From positions 1 through 21,617 of the IMG/VR virus record IMGVR_UViG_3300046323_000408: DNA of 21,617 nt; one strand, given 5' to 3'. The translations under genes were made by a program, and so were the position numbers. This document shows positions 5,154 through 13,328 of this stretch, piece by piece; position 1 is the stretch's first letter; each line of letters begins with the position of its first letter. The notes under the pieces were generated by a model that made no database searches, was not told where the DNA came from, and worked only from the letters and a program-made list of their open reading frames with translations. The DNA is from a virus.

Positions 5154-5833
5154 CTACTATATTAAGTAATAGCAAAGAAGTTAAGTCTAAGTGTTTAGAT
5201 TATATTGGTGTAGAGTGGTTAAATGTAAAAGAAAGCTGGGTAAGCGAAGTGCAAGAATCTGTAATTAATGAGTTTGATGTATCAAAGTATCACAGTAAAG
5301 AAGATTTTATATTAGATTATGGTATATTAGGATTTAATTGCAGGTCTATAACTGTTTTTGATGATTTGAAACATGGTGTTTGTGGTAGAATAGCTAATAC
5401 ATTTCCTTTATTTGTAAATATGACTTATAGTGTAGATATACATTCATTCTTACATTTTTATATCAAAGCTATTAAAAATGAAGATTTGTTATATACACTC
5501 TTGAATATTTACAAATCACCAACAAGTAATAGCTTTACAGTTTATACAAGATTACAAACTGTAAAAGATAAGGTTCGTAATTTACATCCTCACCAAGACA
5601 TCTATTGTATTGATTGCAATAATAACAAAACAATGCAACTATTGATAAATTTGTTAAACTTTTTGATTAGTTTTGATACTTCTGATTATTATAAAGATAA
5701 AACTATAATTGAAAACGATTATAGTAGAGTGAATGTTATATTTTTGTCAAATGTAAATAGTCAAGAACATTTGTTATTACAAGAAATTAATAAACTATTC
5801 GTAAATACAACATTTATTATTAATGAAATATAG
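5150..5833 (+). CDS. Hypothetical protein, 227 aa
   Basis: One of the longest unknown genes here. The product has a tryptophan-rich N-terminus, a central region with several histidines (HSFLHFYIKAI near residue 100, HPHQDIYCIDC near 145-155) and a hydrophobic C-terminal half ending in strand-like VNVIFLSNV and FVNTTFIINEI. The IYCIDC and VIFLSN stretches resemble core strands of an alpha/beta fold, but I find no P-loop or nuclease motif. It is coupled to both neighbours by overlaps. Confidence 0.75.
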   Translation: MTTILSNSKEVKSKCLDYIGVEWLNVKESWVSEVQESVINEFDVSKYHSKEDFILDYGILGFNCRSITVFDDLKHGVCGRIANTFPLFVNMTYSVDIHSFLHFYIKAIKNEDLLYTLLNIYKSPTSNSFTVYTRLQTVKDKVRNLHPHQDIYCIDCNNNKTMQLLINLLNFLISFDTSDYYKDKTIIENDYSRVNVIFLSNVNSQEHLLLQEINKLFVNTTFIINEI

Positions 5834-6032
5834 TGATGAGTTATTTTTAAATTATCAAGATGTACAGCAATTATTATGGAAAGAAACTTTTGATGATTAT
5901 ATTGAATTATATCTTGATTTACAATTAGTTGGTGAAGTAGAAGTTTGGACAGATACAGGTAATGGAAGCAAAGAGTATATCATTATCAATTCTGAAATAG
6001 TCTATTTAGATAGCATAAAAGAAGTTTATTAA
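5823..6032 (+). CDS. Hypothetical protein, 69 aa
   Basis: An 11-base overlap with the gene before supports translational coupling. The product is acidic; a helical N-terminal half (YQDVQQLLWKETFDDYIELYL) is followed by a beta-like half ending EIVYLDSIKEVY. No known motif. Confidence 0.68.
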   Translation: MKYSDELFLNYQDVQQLLWKETFDDYIELYLDLQLVGEVEVWTDTGNGSKEYIIINSEIVYLDSIKEVY

Positions 6033-6048
6033 CTAAACACATGTTACA

Positions 6049-6339
6049 ATGAAAAAATATAAGTTATTGGTAGACTCTCCATTATTAGGTGTAAGTGCTG
6101 GAGCTATATTTATAAAATCATCTGATAAAAGTGATTTTTATGGTTTTACACGTAAAGATGGTTATAGTGATTTTACAACAGTAGATTTTGTAGAAAATAC
6201 CCCCAATATATTTGAAGAAATTAAACTTACAAATTCTTTTACAGAAGAAGATATGATTAATTTTGCAGAATGGCTTATAGGAGATAAACTTTACAAAGAA
6301 CAATTAGAGTATTGGGTAAACAAACATAAACATGACTAA
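6049..6339 (+). CDS. Hypothetical protein, 96 aa
   Basis: The first half looks beta-rich with paired KxGxF-like turns (GVSAGAIFIKSSDKSDFYGF, KDGYSDFTTVDF). The second half is a likely helix pair (EEDMINFAEWLIGDKLYKEQ). The ordering resembles small proteins in which a sheet precedes a C-terminal helix, but I do not recognise a family. Overlaps the next gene by eight bases. Confidence 0.7.
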   Translation: MKKYKLLVDSPLLGVSAGAIFIKSSDKSDFYGFTRKDGYSDFTTVDFVENTPNIFEEIKLTNSFTEEDMINFAEWLIGDKLYKEQLEYWVNKHKHD

Positions 6340-6628
6340 GAAAATAGAATTACAAATAATTGAAGATTTTACTTATCCTTTGTATTATGAAGATGAGTTT
6401 ATTCAAGATATTAACTATAATACTTTCTTACAGTTAAGAGTTGATATTAGAAAATTGAATGATAGATTAGATCAAAAACCTTCTGGTTATTATCTTTTAA
6501 TTAAAGAAAGGAAAGTTCATATTTTGAAGAATGGAAGGGTTAGTTGTATAGATGAATTAGGTTTCTTTTCTGAAGTACCTAAAAACAATTTTGAATTTCA
6601 AGTAAATTGTATGTTTGAATTATTTTAA
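6332..6628 (+). CDS. Hypothetical protein, 98 aa
   Basis: The product has a helical centre (NTFLQLRVDIRKLNDRLDQK) followed by a short basic beta hairpin (YYLLIKERKVHILKNGR). No recognised domain. The start codon overlaps the previous gene and the next ATG follows five bases after its stop. Confidence 0.7.
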   Translation: MTKKIELQIIEDFTYPLYYEDEFIQDINYNTFLQLRVDIRKLNDRLDQKPSGYYLLIKERKVHILKNGRVSCIDELGFFSEVPKNNFEFQVNCMFELF

Positions 6629-6633
6629 AAACT

Positions 6634-7047
6634 ATGAACAAATTATATAAATACTTACCATTTGGTATTCAAGGAATGTTAAATGAAGTTAATAAAGCAG
6701 AGTTGATTGGTATAAACTATTATCAAGAAAAATTAATACTTAAAAGTGGTTGGTCTTTTGAAGAAGTAGAGTATGATGAGTTTAAACCTATTCTAAGACC
6801 ATTTGAAGATTTAATAAAAGAGCTACCCTTAACAAAAGCTGCTGCTGAAATGATTGGATTGAAAGAAAGTGAGTTAGTTATACCTATTGATTTACTTAGC
6901 CAAGAAAGTAATTTTAATTGGCAACATAAATCAAATTCAGAAAATGAGTTTTTAGTTTTTACAAACGAAAAAGATTTAGATTTTCTTAGAGCTATGAAAT
7001 TTGCGATTGACTTTAAAGAATGTGACTATATTAAACTAACTGATTAA
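6634..7047 (+). CDS. Hypothetical protein, 137 aa
   Basis: The product starts with basic and aromatic residues (MNKLYKYLPFGIQGMLNEVN), where LPFGIQGML resembles the LPFEITKML start of the protein encoded at 7279; the likeness is short and may be chance. A central acidic stretch and a hydrophobic KAAAEMIGL segment follow. No catalytic motif is seen. It sits in the same tight operon, with five-base gaps on each side. Confidence 0.72.
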   Translation: MNKLYKYLPFGIQGMLNEVNKAELIGINYYQEKLILKSGWSFEEVEYDEFKPILRPFEDLIKELPLTKAAAEMIGLKESELVIPIDLLSQESNFNWQHKSNSENEFLVFTNEKDLDFLRAMKFAIDFKECDYIKLTD

Positions 7048-7052
7048 ACATT

Positions 7053-7289
7053 ATGTATATAGGATTTATAAGTTATTCATTTGGAGACCATTATTCTTGG
7101 GTATGTAAAGATTGGAAAGAAATGGTTGCATTTTGTTTAGATATGGAAGTAGAAATTGATAGAACAGAACCTTCTTATTTAGACGATAGAAATTATTATC
7201 AAGAAAATAATGATGGTACTTGGATTAGTATAGGTTTAGCAAGTGAATATAGTTTGAACCAAATAAAACAGTTTAAAGATGAATCATAA
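7053..7289 (+). CDS. Hypothetical protein, 78 aa
   Basis: Aromatic-rich acidic protein (SYSFGDHYSWVCKDWKEM at the N-terminus, NYYQENNDGTWISIGL in the middle). The pattern suggests a small compact fold with strands around the tryptophans. No family recognised. The end overlaps the next gene by 11 bases. Confidence 0.7.
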   Translation: MYIGFISYSFGDHYSWVCKDWKEMVAFCLDMEVEIDRTEPSYLDDRNYYQENNDGTWISIGLASEYSLNQIKQFKDES

Positions 7290-7689
7290 TTTTTTACCTT
7301 TTGAGATAACTAAGATGTTACCAAAAGTAAATTCTTATCAAAAAGGATTAATTGAATGTGAATTATATAGATTTTACGAAATGATAGAAGACGGTGTTGA
7401 GCCATTCGTTAATATTGGGGAAGGTTTGGAATCTGACAGTTATGATTATTTATTTGATGCTTGGACTGTATTAGATGCTTTGTCTTGGCTTGAAACGCAA
7501 GATTATTATATTACTTGTAAACAGCAATGGGATAATAAAAATGTATGGTATTTTGATTTACATAAATATAATCCATTAACAATAATGTCTAAAAAAGATA
7601 TAAAATTAATGAGTTATACTTCAAGAATAGAAGCATATACAAAGGGAATTGAGTATTGTTTAAAATTAATGCAAAAGAATGGAGAATAA
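7279..7689 (+). CDS. MNHNF-family hypothetical protein, 136 aa (paralogue of 16078 gene)
   Basis: Begins MNHNF, followed by ITKMLPKVNSY; the gene at 16078 begins MNHNF and has LTQLLPKINLY at the same place. Both also share a central tyrosine-isoleucine strand after a helix and a C-terminal EAY/EAR-x-x-I-x-(Y/H)CLxL helix, so I take them as paralogues. The conserved core seems to be the N-terminal helix and the C-terminal helix with its buried cysteine. No catalytic motif is seen. The gene overlaps both neighbours and lies three genes before the end of the run leading into the helicase. Confidence 0.75.
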   Translation: MNHNFLPFEITKMLPKVNSYQKGLIECELYRFYEMIEDGVEPFVNIGEGLESDSYDYLFDAWTVLDALSWLETQDYYITCKQQWDNKNVWYFDLHKYNPLTIMSKKDIKLMSYTSRIEAYTKGIEYCLKLMQKNGE

Positions 7690-8248
7690 AAGCATATTAT
7701 ATTTTGTTGAAGAGCCTTTGATTCAAAAAGCATTACTTGAAGTAGGTTTATTAGTGTGGGATGAGTTTGATGAGCAATATTATTCTTCACAAGAGCTTCA
7801 AGAATTGATTTTAAAGCACTCTGATAGTAAGACAAGTAAAACATCATTTAGTGAAAAATCTCTTGTTGTAGAGCAGTTGTGTGAGCAATTTAGGGAAGTT
7901 TTTCCCGATAGTAAACACAAACTTGGTATTATAGCTGGTTCTCCAGTCAGAGAGTCTGTAACTACTCTCTCTACTAAAATGGAGAAATGGATAAAAACGT
8001 ATTACGTTAAGTATTACAAAAAAGATTACGGTGTAGATAAGTTTAATGATTTAATTTTAAAATCTACAAAATCTTATGTAGATAGATGTATTAAGAATAA
8101 TTCATTTATAATGAAATCTGGGAATTTCATTTACAAAGGTTCTCCTGAAAAAGAATCAGCTTTACTTAACGCAATTGAGATGTATTTAGAAAATAATCCA
8201 ACAAATGAAAATAGAGAAAGTGGAAAGTCTGAAGTCCCAATTTGGTGA
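7679..8248 (+). CDS. Unknown protein overlapping the helicase gene, 189 aa; possible helicase partner
   Basis: The product has an acidic N-terminal half and a basic, lysine/tyrosine-rich middle (KMEKWIKTYYVKYYKKDYG, about residues 100-120). A helical C-terminus follows. Its last 44 bases overlap the start of the DnaB-type helicase gene in another frame, which ties the two by translation. In many phages the gene just before the helicase codes for a loader or replisome organiser; that role here is inference from position only. No Walker motif is present, so it is not a DnaC-type AAA+ loader. Unusually, the coding density is doubled in the overlap. Confidence 0.75.
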   Translation: MENKSILYFVEEPLIQKALLEVGLLVWDEFDEQYYSSQELQELILKHSDSKTSKTSFSEKSLVVEQLCEQFREVFPDSKHKLGIIAGSPVRESVTTLSTKMEKWIKTYYVKYYKKDYGVDKFNDLILKSTKSYVDRCIKNNSFIMKSGNFIYKGSPEKESALLNAIEMYLENNPTNENRESGKSEVPIW

Positions 8249-9293
8249 TAGAAAGACAATACCTTTAATAACACAAAGAGAAGCTATTGATAGAGCATTA
8301 GAGTATATTAAAGGGAGAAAAGATGGAACTATTACAAGTATTAAAACAGGTTTGAAAAAACTTGATGAATATACAATGGATGGTCTTGAATACAATAAAA
8401 TATTCAGTATTGCGGCTTTGTCTTCTCATGGTAAATCAGCTTTATCTAAAAAGTTAAGAAATGGTATAGCTTATCTAAATGATAATGTTAAACAATTATG
8501 CTTTGGCTTTGAGATGGAAGCAAGAGAGCAAATTGATAGAACGATTGCTTCTGATTTAACTATTGATTTGAAGAAGTTATACTCTGTAAGTGAAAACTTA
8601 TCTGATAATGACTTCAAACTTGTTCAAACTCACGTAAATACAGCACTTAAAAATAAGGACATCGTTTATGTTGAGGAAACTAACAACGTAGATACTATTA
8701 TAAACACTATTTATAGTTATTGGTTACAAGAATGTGCTGAAAAAGACTTAACTTTGGTTGTAGAGATTGACCATATTCTTCTTACAAAAGGTAAAGATGG
8801 ACAAACAGAGAAGTCAAAGATAGATGAGCTAATGGAAAAGTGTAATACTTTAAAGCAGTATATTGCAACACAAGGCGGTAGGATTCTTATTATATGCTTA
8901 TCTCAAATGAATAGAAATATTAGAGGTTCAAGTGAGTTAGAACTAAGAGAACCTGATACAGAAGATTTGTTTGGTAGTTCGTATATAGAGCAATTTAGCC
9001 ATTATATAATGTTTCAGTATATCCCATTTAAGTTAAGGTGTAAGCATTATACTGAGAATAAGTATCCTACATACATTAAATATGTAAGTCAGAGTAAAAA
9101 ATGGGATAGTTTTAAAGTACCTTTTATTTTCCATCATTTGAGAAAAAATAGAAGTGGTGCAACACCAGAATATCCAGCAATATACCTTTCAAACTTGAAA
9201 CATTTTGATATAACAGAAATACCAAAAGATGAGATGGCTGAATATTGGACAGAGTTTAGAGATAAAGGAGAACTTATACGTTATAAAGATTAA
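8205..9293 (+). CDS. DnaB-type replicative helicase ATPase domain
   Basis: A 362-residue RecA-fold helicase of the DnaB C-terminal type, which would unwind DNA ahead of the fork using ATP. Residues 45-65 carry the linker and entry signature (TGLKKLDEYTMDGL). Walker A is ALSSHGKS at 71-78, a degenerate form in which the usual first glycine is replaced. FGFEME at 100-105 matches the strand after H1a in DnaB. Walker B is LVVEID at 184-189, the SQMNR at 233-237 matches DnaB motif H3, and GSSYIEQFSH follows at about residue 255, where DnaB-type proteins carry H4. The DnaB N-terminal primase-interaction domain is absent; family members are usually 430-500 residues. The start at 8205 lies inside the previous gene; a GTG at 8220 is an alternative. 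Helicase identity is confident, exact subfamily not. Confidence 0.9.
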   Translation: MKIEKVESLKSQFGDRKTIPLITQREAIDRALEYIKGRKDGTITSIKTGLKKLDEYTMDGLEYNKIFSIAALSSHGKSALSKKLRNGIAYLNDNVKQLCFGFEMEAREQIDRTIASDLTIDLKKLYSVSENLSDNDFKLVQTHVNTALKNKDIVYVEETNNVDTIINTIYSYWLQECAEKDLTLVVEIDHILLTKGKDGQTEKSKIDELMEKCNTLKQYIATQGGRILIICLSQMNRNIRGSSELELREPDTEDLFGSSYIEQFSHYIMFQYIPFKLRCKHYTENKYPTYIKYVSQSKKWDSFKVPFIFHHLRKNRSGATPEYPAIYLSNLKHFDITEIPKDEMAEYWTEFRDKGELIRYKD

Positions 9294-9297
9294 TTTT

Positions 9298-9525
9298 ATG
9301 TGGAAATATTTACCAGAAGTACCAAATGATAACAGAGATGTATTGGTTGCTTACAAATATGACAAACTACCAATTCAAGCATGTTGGGATGGTTATCAGT
9401 GGCATGGTTCACGAATTGTACAAGATTATATGAAACAAGGTTGTGCAAACGATTCAGTATTAATTGTACAAAATAAAATTTACGCTTGGTGTGAATTACC
9501 AAAAGTTCCAGAAGTATTAAACTAA
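9298..9525 (+). CDS. DUF551-like small protein, 75 aa
   Basis: The open frame extends upstream into the helicase gene, but ATG at 9298, two bases before which lies the usual AT-rich leader, gives MWKYLPEVPNDNRDVLVAY. This W-x-x-LP-x-x-P-x-x-N/D-x-x-VLV start, a central A-x-WDGYQWH and the end AWCELPKVPE match the layout of the DUF551 family (start W..LPe.....VLV, end .HW..LP.pP), which is common in phages and has no known function. Family call by memory of the pattern. Confidence 0.7.
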   Translation: MWKYLPEVPNDNRDVLVAYKYDKLPIQACWDGYQWHGSRIVQDYMKQGCANDSVLIVQNKIYAWCELPKVPEVLN

Positions 9526-9532
9526 TAAAATT

Positions 9533-9820
9533 ATGAATAAAGCATTAATTTACTTAAAAGAAGAATATAAATTTCCAGATGAAGATTTAGAAGATTTTTT
9601 AGCAATATCTATTGAAGAAGGTTATGTTGAAGAACAGTACGAGTTAGATAATTCAAGTGGGCTTGGCTCACTACCTAATGAAATAGTAACTTACATTTTT
9701 AAAATAGGCGATAGATTATGTAGAGTAGTTTACATCAATGACAACTTAGATGAAGATTCTATTTGTTTTGTAGAAGAAAAAGAAAGAATGGTAAAATATT
9801 ATGTACCAATAAAAGACTAA
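9533..9820 (+). CDS. Hypothetical acidic protein, 95 aa
   Basis: Strongly acidic product (many E and D, few K and R outside the ends) with a helical N-terminal third and a beta-like C-terminal half (IVTYIFKIGDRLCRVVYIND). The acidity would suit a DNA-mimic or a regulator, but that is speculation. No known domain. Starts eight bases after the DUF551-like gene. Confidence 0.7.
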   Translation: MNKALIYLKEEYKFPDEDLEDFLAISIEEGYVEEQYELDNSSGLGSLPNEIVTYIFKIGDRLCRVVYINDNLDEDSICFVEEKERMVKYYVPIKD

Positions 9821-9824
9821 ATTT

Positions 9825-10079
9825 ATGACAACGCAAACAATAAATAGAGTTGAGTATAGTGAGCTTTTTAAATTTGCAGAAGTTTATTATAATCTTTCTT
9901 GGAATGAATCTAATGATTTATTTTTTAATTATGTTGTTTCTTATGAATCGTTTGCAGAATATACAATTGATGAAGTAGCAAATCATACCTGGAAATCAGA
10001 AAGAGCAATTTTTGCATTTAAAATATTGTTAGATTTTATGCAGCAAAATAACATTAATTCAATATTTATAATAGGTTAA
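9825..10079 (+). CDS. Hypothetical protein, 84 aa
   Basis: Aromatic- and asparagine-rich protein with a likely all-helical fold (EYSELFKFAEVYYNL, FAFKILLDFMQQNN). The C-terminus is hydrophobic (SIFIIG) but too short for a membrane span. No family recognised. Confidence 0.68.
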   Translation: MTTQTINRVEYSELFKFAEVYYNLSWNESNDLFFNYVVSYESFAEYTIDEVANHTWKSERAIFAFKILLDFMQQNNINSIFIIG

Positions 10080-10085
10080 ATTTTT

Positions 10086-10325
10086 ATGAAAAAAAAAGTA
10101 ATAATAGTTTATCAGGTTTCTTATGAAACTGAGATAGAAGTAGACACTAATTTACCAAGTGGGCAATATGACCAGTATATGTCACAAGAAAATGTAGAAT
10201 TATACCTTGACCAAATAAATGACATTACTGATTCTGTAGAAGTTGATAATATTGCAATACCTGAAAATGAAACAAGTTTTTATCGTAAACAATCGTTTGA
10301 AATAACTTCATTTGAAATAGTATAA
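10086..10325 (+). CDS. Hypothetical protein, 79 aa
   Basis: A basic start followed by a strand (KKVIIVYQVSYETEIEV), then an acidic helical middle and a final strand pair. The beta-alpha-beta order suggests a small ferredoxin-like or similar fold, but this is only a guess from the residue pattern. No motif. Confidence 0.68.
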   Translation: MKKKVIIVYQVSYETEIEVDTNLPSGQYDQYMSQENVELYLDQINDITDSVEVDNIAIPENETSFYRKQSFEITSFEIV

Positions 10326-10327
10326 CT

Positions 10328-10525
10328 ATGAAACTAATTAAAGAGAAAACTTGGAAATTTTCTGATAAATTTGAAATAAAATATGAAAATTTATTAGTTG
10401 GGGAATTTGCTGGTAAAATGATTAGATTTCTTCCTTGTATTGATATTTGGTGGGATAGAACTTTTGTTATTGGTGTAAGTTGGCTAAACATTAGTGTTGA
10501 ATTTTGGTTTAATAAAAACTTATAA
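10328..10525 (+). CDS. Hypothetical protein, 65 aa
   Basis: Small product rich in tryptophan, phenylalanine and lysine with a W-S-D-K-F-E-I-K-Y start and a WWDRTFVIGVSWLNI end (about residues 39-55), which looks like a beta sandwich half with paired aromatic strands. The GEFAGKMIRF stretch has no nucleotide-binding signature. Two-base spacing on each side fits the operon. Function unknown. Confidence 0.66.
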   Translation: MKLIKEKTWKFSDKFEIKYENLLVGEFAGKMIRFLPCIDIWWDRTFVIGVSWLNISVEFWFNKNL

Positions 10526-10527
10526 TT

Positions 10528-10791
10528 ATGAAAAGTAAAGAGGAGAATTATTATTTACGGTTATTAGAACTACAAGATGTTAGTAGTGAAAGCGAAGATT
10601 TGTATGGCAATTTACAAGAAAACTATACAAAATTAATAATAACACGAGAAATATTGCACAATCTTATTGAGAGTAATTTATTATTACCACAATATAGGAA
10701 ACAATATAATGAGCATTGGGAAATAATTAACGCTGAAAAAGAACGTCAATTTGAATTGATAATGAAGTATCACAAAGATAGTCGTAAATAA
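10528..10791 (+). CDS. Hypothetical coiled-coil-like protein, 87 aa
   Basis: Almost wholly charged and helical in appearance, with heptad-like leucines and isoleucines (YYLRLLELQDVSSESEDL, NYTKLIITREILHNLIESNLL) and a basic C-terminus. It lies one base before the polymerase gene in a TAATATG junction, so it is likely co-translated with it; a role as a polymerase partner is only a guess. Confidence 0.7.
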   Translation: MKSKEENYYLRLLELQDVSSESEDLYGNLQENYTKLIITREILHNLIESNLLLPQYRKQYNEHWEIINAEKERQFELIMKYHKDSRK

Positions 10792-10792
10792 T

Positions 10793-12988
10793 ATGCAAGT
10801 AGTCTTACATGATATTGAGATAAACTACAATGAGGAGGAACACTCAGGAGTGTTCATAGACTGTGTTTATGATTATGCAAGGGAGGATTTTGTAGGTGTA
10901 TTTGAAATATCTCACAGGAGAAATCAACTAAAAGAATTGGTTGAATATTTTAAAAAAGAAATGTTAGTTGTTGGGTATAATAGTTTATATTTTGATGACA
11001 TTATTATTCATTTCTTGATTAAAAACTACGATAGACTTTCTAAAACACCTACAATAGACATTGTAAAGGAAATAGCTACATTATCTGATACTATTATTGA
11101 ATCTCAAAAGAAGGATAATAATGATGGTAGTTTAATTGGTATATGGAATAAGTATAAATATAATAAACCATTCCATACAGTAGATTTGTTAGCTATGCAC
11201 TTTTCTAAGAAGTTAAGGATAGGTTTGAAGTATGCTGGTATTTGTTTAAATTATCCTAAAATACAAGAAATGCCTATACATCATAAAGACCATTTATCTG
11301 ATGAGCAAATAGATATGCTTATAGATTATTGTAAAAATGATGTAATGATTACCAAATCTATATTTGATTATTCTAAAAAGGCTCTTACTTTGCGAAAGAA
11401 TATCAAAACTGAATTAGGTGTAGGTTGGGAAGTTTTATCGTTTGATGGTATTAAGTTGGGCAATACTGTTACTGCAAGAATGATATGCGAAGAACTTGGG
11501 ATTACTGAAAAAGAATTTAATAAATTAAGGAGTGAAGTAACACAAGTCTCTGGGCAGGAAATACTTTTACCATTTATTAAGTTTAATAATCAGAATCTCA
11601 AAGAACTACATAAGACTTTACTTGAAAGAACTTATTATACTAATGAGATAGAACATCAATTAAAAAAAGCTAAGGAAGAACAAGATGAACTTGAACCAGA
11701 TGATGAAAACGAGCAAAAGAAAAAGAAGGGCAAGAAAGACAAAATCTTTGAATTATTCATCACTATTGACGATTTGGAATATTCTATTGGCTATGGTGGT
11801 TTACATTCAATTAATAAGCCTGAGATAATTGTACCTCCAGAAGATTGTTATTTAATACAGTCAGATGTAGGAGGTTATTATCCAAGTCAAATTAAAATGC
11901 ACAACTATTATCCAAAACATATTGGGGAAGCATTTAGTAAATCTATTGGTAAATCAGTTGATAAACGTAATATAGCTAAGGCAAGCGGAGATACTCTTTC
12001 TAATGAACTTTACAAATTAGCTAATAATGGTGTGTTTGGTCAGTTAAACAATAAATATTCTCCCTTTGCTTCAATAGACGTATTTCTTAAAGTTACAATG
12101 AATGGACAGCTAATGTTACTTATGTTAGTTGAACTTATTGTAAATGCTGGGTTTAAAGTGATTAGTGCTAATACTGATGCTGTGAATGTTATTGTACCAA
12201 AAGACAGGTATGAAGAATATATTAGCATTTGTGAGTATTGGGAATACATTACAAAGATGAAATTAGACCATGAGAAGTTTGTTAAAATAATCCAAGAACA
12301 TATTAATAGTTATGTAGCAATCTATGAGAAACCAGGAAAAGTCAAGGTCAAAGGTTATTTTGAACAGATTAGATTTGGTAAAGGTTATAAACATCCTGTA
12401 GTAAAGAAAGCTGTATTAGATTACTTCATTAAAGGAGTTACAGTTGAAAAAACTATATTTGATTGTAAAGAAATTTATGATTTTTGTATGGGTACTACAG
12501 TCGGTAAAACTTCTACAAAAGGTGCTTACAGAGTAATGTGGGGAGATAAGCAAACACAAAATATAGTAAGGTACTATGCTTGTAACTCTGGGGAATATCT
12601 TTTAAAAGTTAGGGATGCTCAAATTAATCCTGGCAATATATTAAAAGATAGTAAAGTAATGTTGTTTAATGATTATTTTTCAGTAGATAATTTTGAAGAT
12701 TATGATGTAAACTATACATTTTATATAAATGAGGCTTACAAAATGATTGATAAAATTGAAAATAATGAAAAGTTAAAGTTGAAAGATTTTAGTTTTTATG
12801 CTGAAAAAACACAGATTAAAATTAAAAAACAACATTTAGATTGTACCAATGAAACAAATGTTTGTAGTGAGTATCACAGTATTAATTATTTAGATAAAGA
12901 TACAGTAATTAAAAAGTGTGGTATTTGTAATAAAACATTTATAACAAACTTAGAACTAAAAAACGTTTATGTGGAAGAAAGCAAGTGA
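10793..12988 (+). CDS. Family B DNA polymerase with 3'-5' exonuclease domain
   Basis: This 731-residue replicative polymerase has all the expected motifs in order. Exo I is D7-I-E9, Exo II is N63 with D68 (YNSLYFD), and Exo III is Y179 with D183 (YCKND), so proofreading should be active. Pol motif A is DVGGYYPSQ (358-366) in place of DFxSLYPS. Motif B is K408-x3-N412-G-V-F-G (KLANNGVFG), and motif C is N460-T-D462 where most family members have DTD. D358 and D462 would hold the two metals; the first Asp of DTD is replaced by Asn. A lysine- and glutamate-rich linker lies at about 295-325. Cysteines 684, 691, 709 and 712 at the C-terminus could bind zinc. No protein-priming (TP) signature is evident, so primer use is probably RNA. 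Confidence 0.92.
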   Translation: MQVVLHDIEINYNEEEHSGVFIDCVYDYAREDFVGVFEISHRRNQLKELVEYFKKEMLVVGYNSLYFDDIIIHFLIKNYDRLSKTPTIDIVKEIATLSDTIIESQKKDNNDGSLIGIWNKYKYNKPFHTVDLLAMHFSKKLRIGLKYAGICLNYPKIQEMPIHHKDHLSDEQIDMLIDYCKNDVMITKSIFDYSKKALTLRKNIKTELGVGWEVLSFDGIKLGNTVTARMICEELGITEKEFNKLRSEVTQVSGQEILLPFIKFNNQNLKELHKTLLERTYYTNEIEHQLKKAKEEQDELEPDDENEQKKKKGKKDKIFELFITIDDLEYSIGYGGLHSINKPEIIVPPEDCYLIQSDVGGYYPSQIKMHNYYPKHIGEAFSKSIGKSVDKRNIAKASGDTLSNELYKLANNGVFGQLNNKYSPFASIDVFLKVTMNGQLMLLMLVELIVNAGFKVISANTDAVNVIVPKDRYEEYISICEYWEYITKMKLDHEKFVKIIQEHINSYVAIYEKPGKVKVKGYFEQIRFGKGYKHPVVKKAVLDYFIKGVTVEKTIFDCKEIYDFCMGTTVGKTSTKGAYRVMWGDKQTQNIVRYYACNSGEYLLKVRDAQINPGNILKDSKVMLFNDYFSVDNFEDYDVNYTFYINEAYKMIDKIENNEKLKLKDFSFYAEKTQIKIKKQHLDCTNETNVCSEYHSINYLDKDTVIKKCGICNKTFITNLELKNVYVEESK

Positions 12989-12989
12989 A

Positions 12990-13328
12990 ATGGATAAATT
13001 ACTCACAAAAAAATGGGTAAAAATGGAGTATTGGTATGGAAATCCTGAATTAAATCTTGATTGTTGGGGTAGAAAAATAACTTCAAATAGGCAAGGTTAT
13101 AATGTTTATGTATTTGGTAAAAAAGACCAACACAAAGAACTTTATCAAATTACCGATTTTAGTTTTGTAGTACGTAACAATTTTACAGGGATGTTTAAAC
13201 CAGATAGTACAGCAGAAGAATTGATGGCATATATTGATTTTCGTGCTGAGTTGGGAATATTATCACATGGCAGAAGTCTTACTGAAAAAGAATTACAACA
13301 ATTTTATTCTAAAACAAATGGAATTTAA
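12990..13328 (+). CDS. Hypothetical protein, 112 aa
   Basis: The frame is open from an ATG at 12969 inside the polymerase gene, but the ATG at 12990 follows the polymerase stop after one base and fits the gene spacing here, so I choose it. The N-terminal half is beta-like and aromatic (WVKMEYWYGNPELNLDCWG), with a helical C-terminus. No known domain. Overlaps the next gene by 11 bases. Confidence 0.68.
   Translation: MDKLLTKKWVKMEYWYGNPELNLDCWGRKITSNRQGYNVYVFGKKDQHKELYQITDFSFVVRNNFTGMFKPDSTAEELMAYIDFRAELGILSHGRSLTEKELQQFYSKTNGI

Noticed and set aside
9229-9297. Upstream start for the DUF551-like gene
   Set aside because: It lies within the helicase C-terminus; the family start (MWKYLPEVP) is at 9298.
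12161-12187. Polymerase inactive because of NTD
   Set aside because: The essential second Asp and motif A Asp are present and all exonuclease residues are kept, so I expect an active enzyme.
13234-13317. Upstream start for the GLTKRE gene
   Set aside because: It lies inside the previous gene; the upstream residues are out of character.
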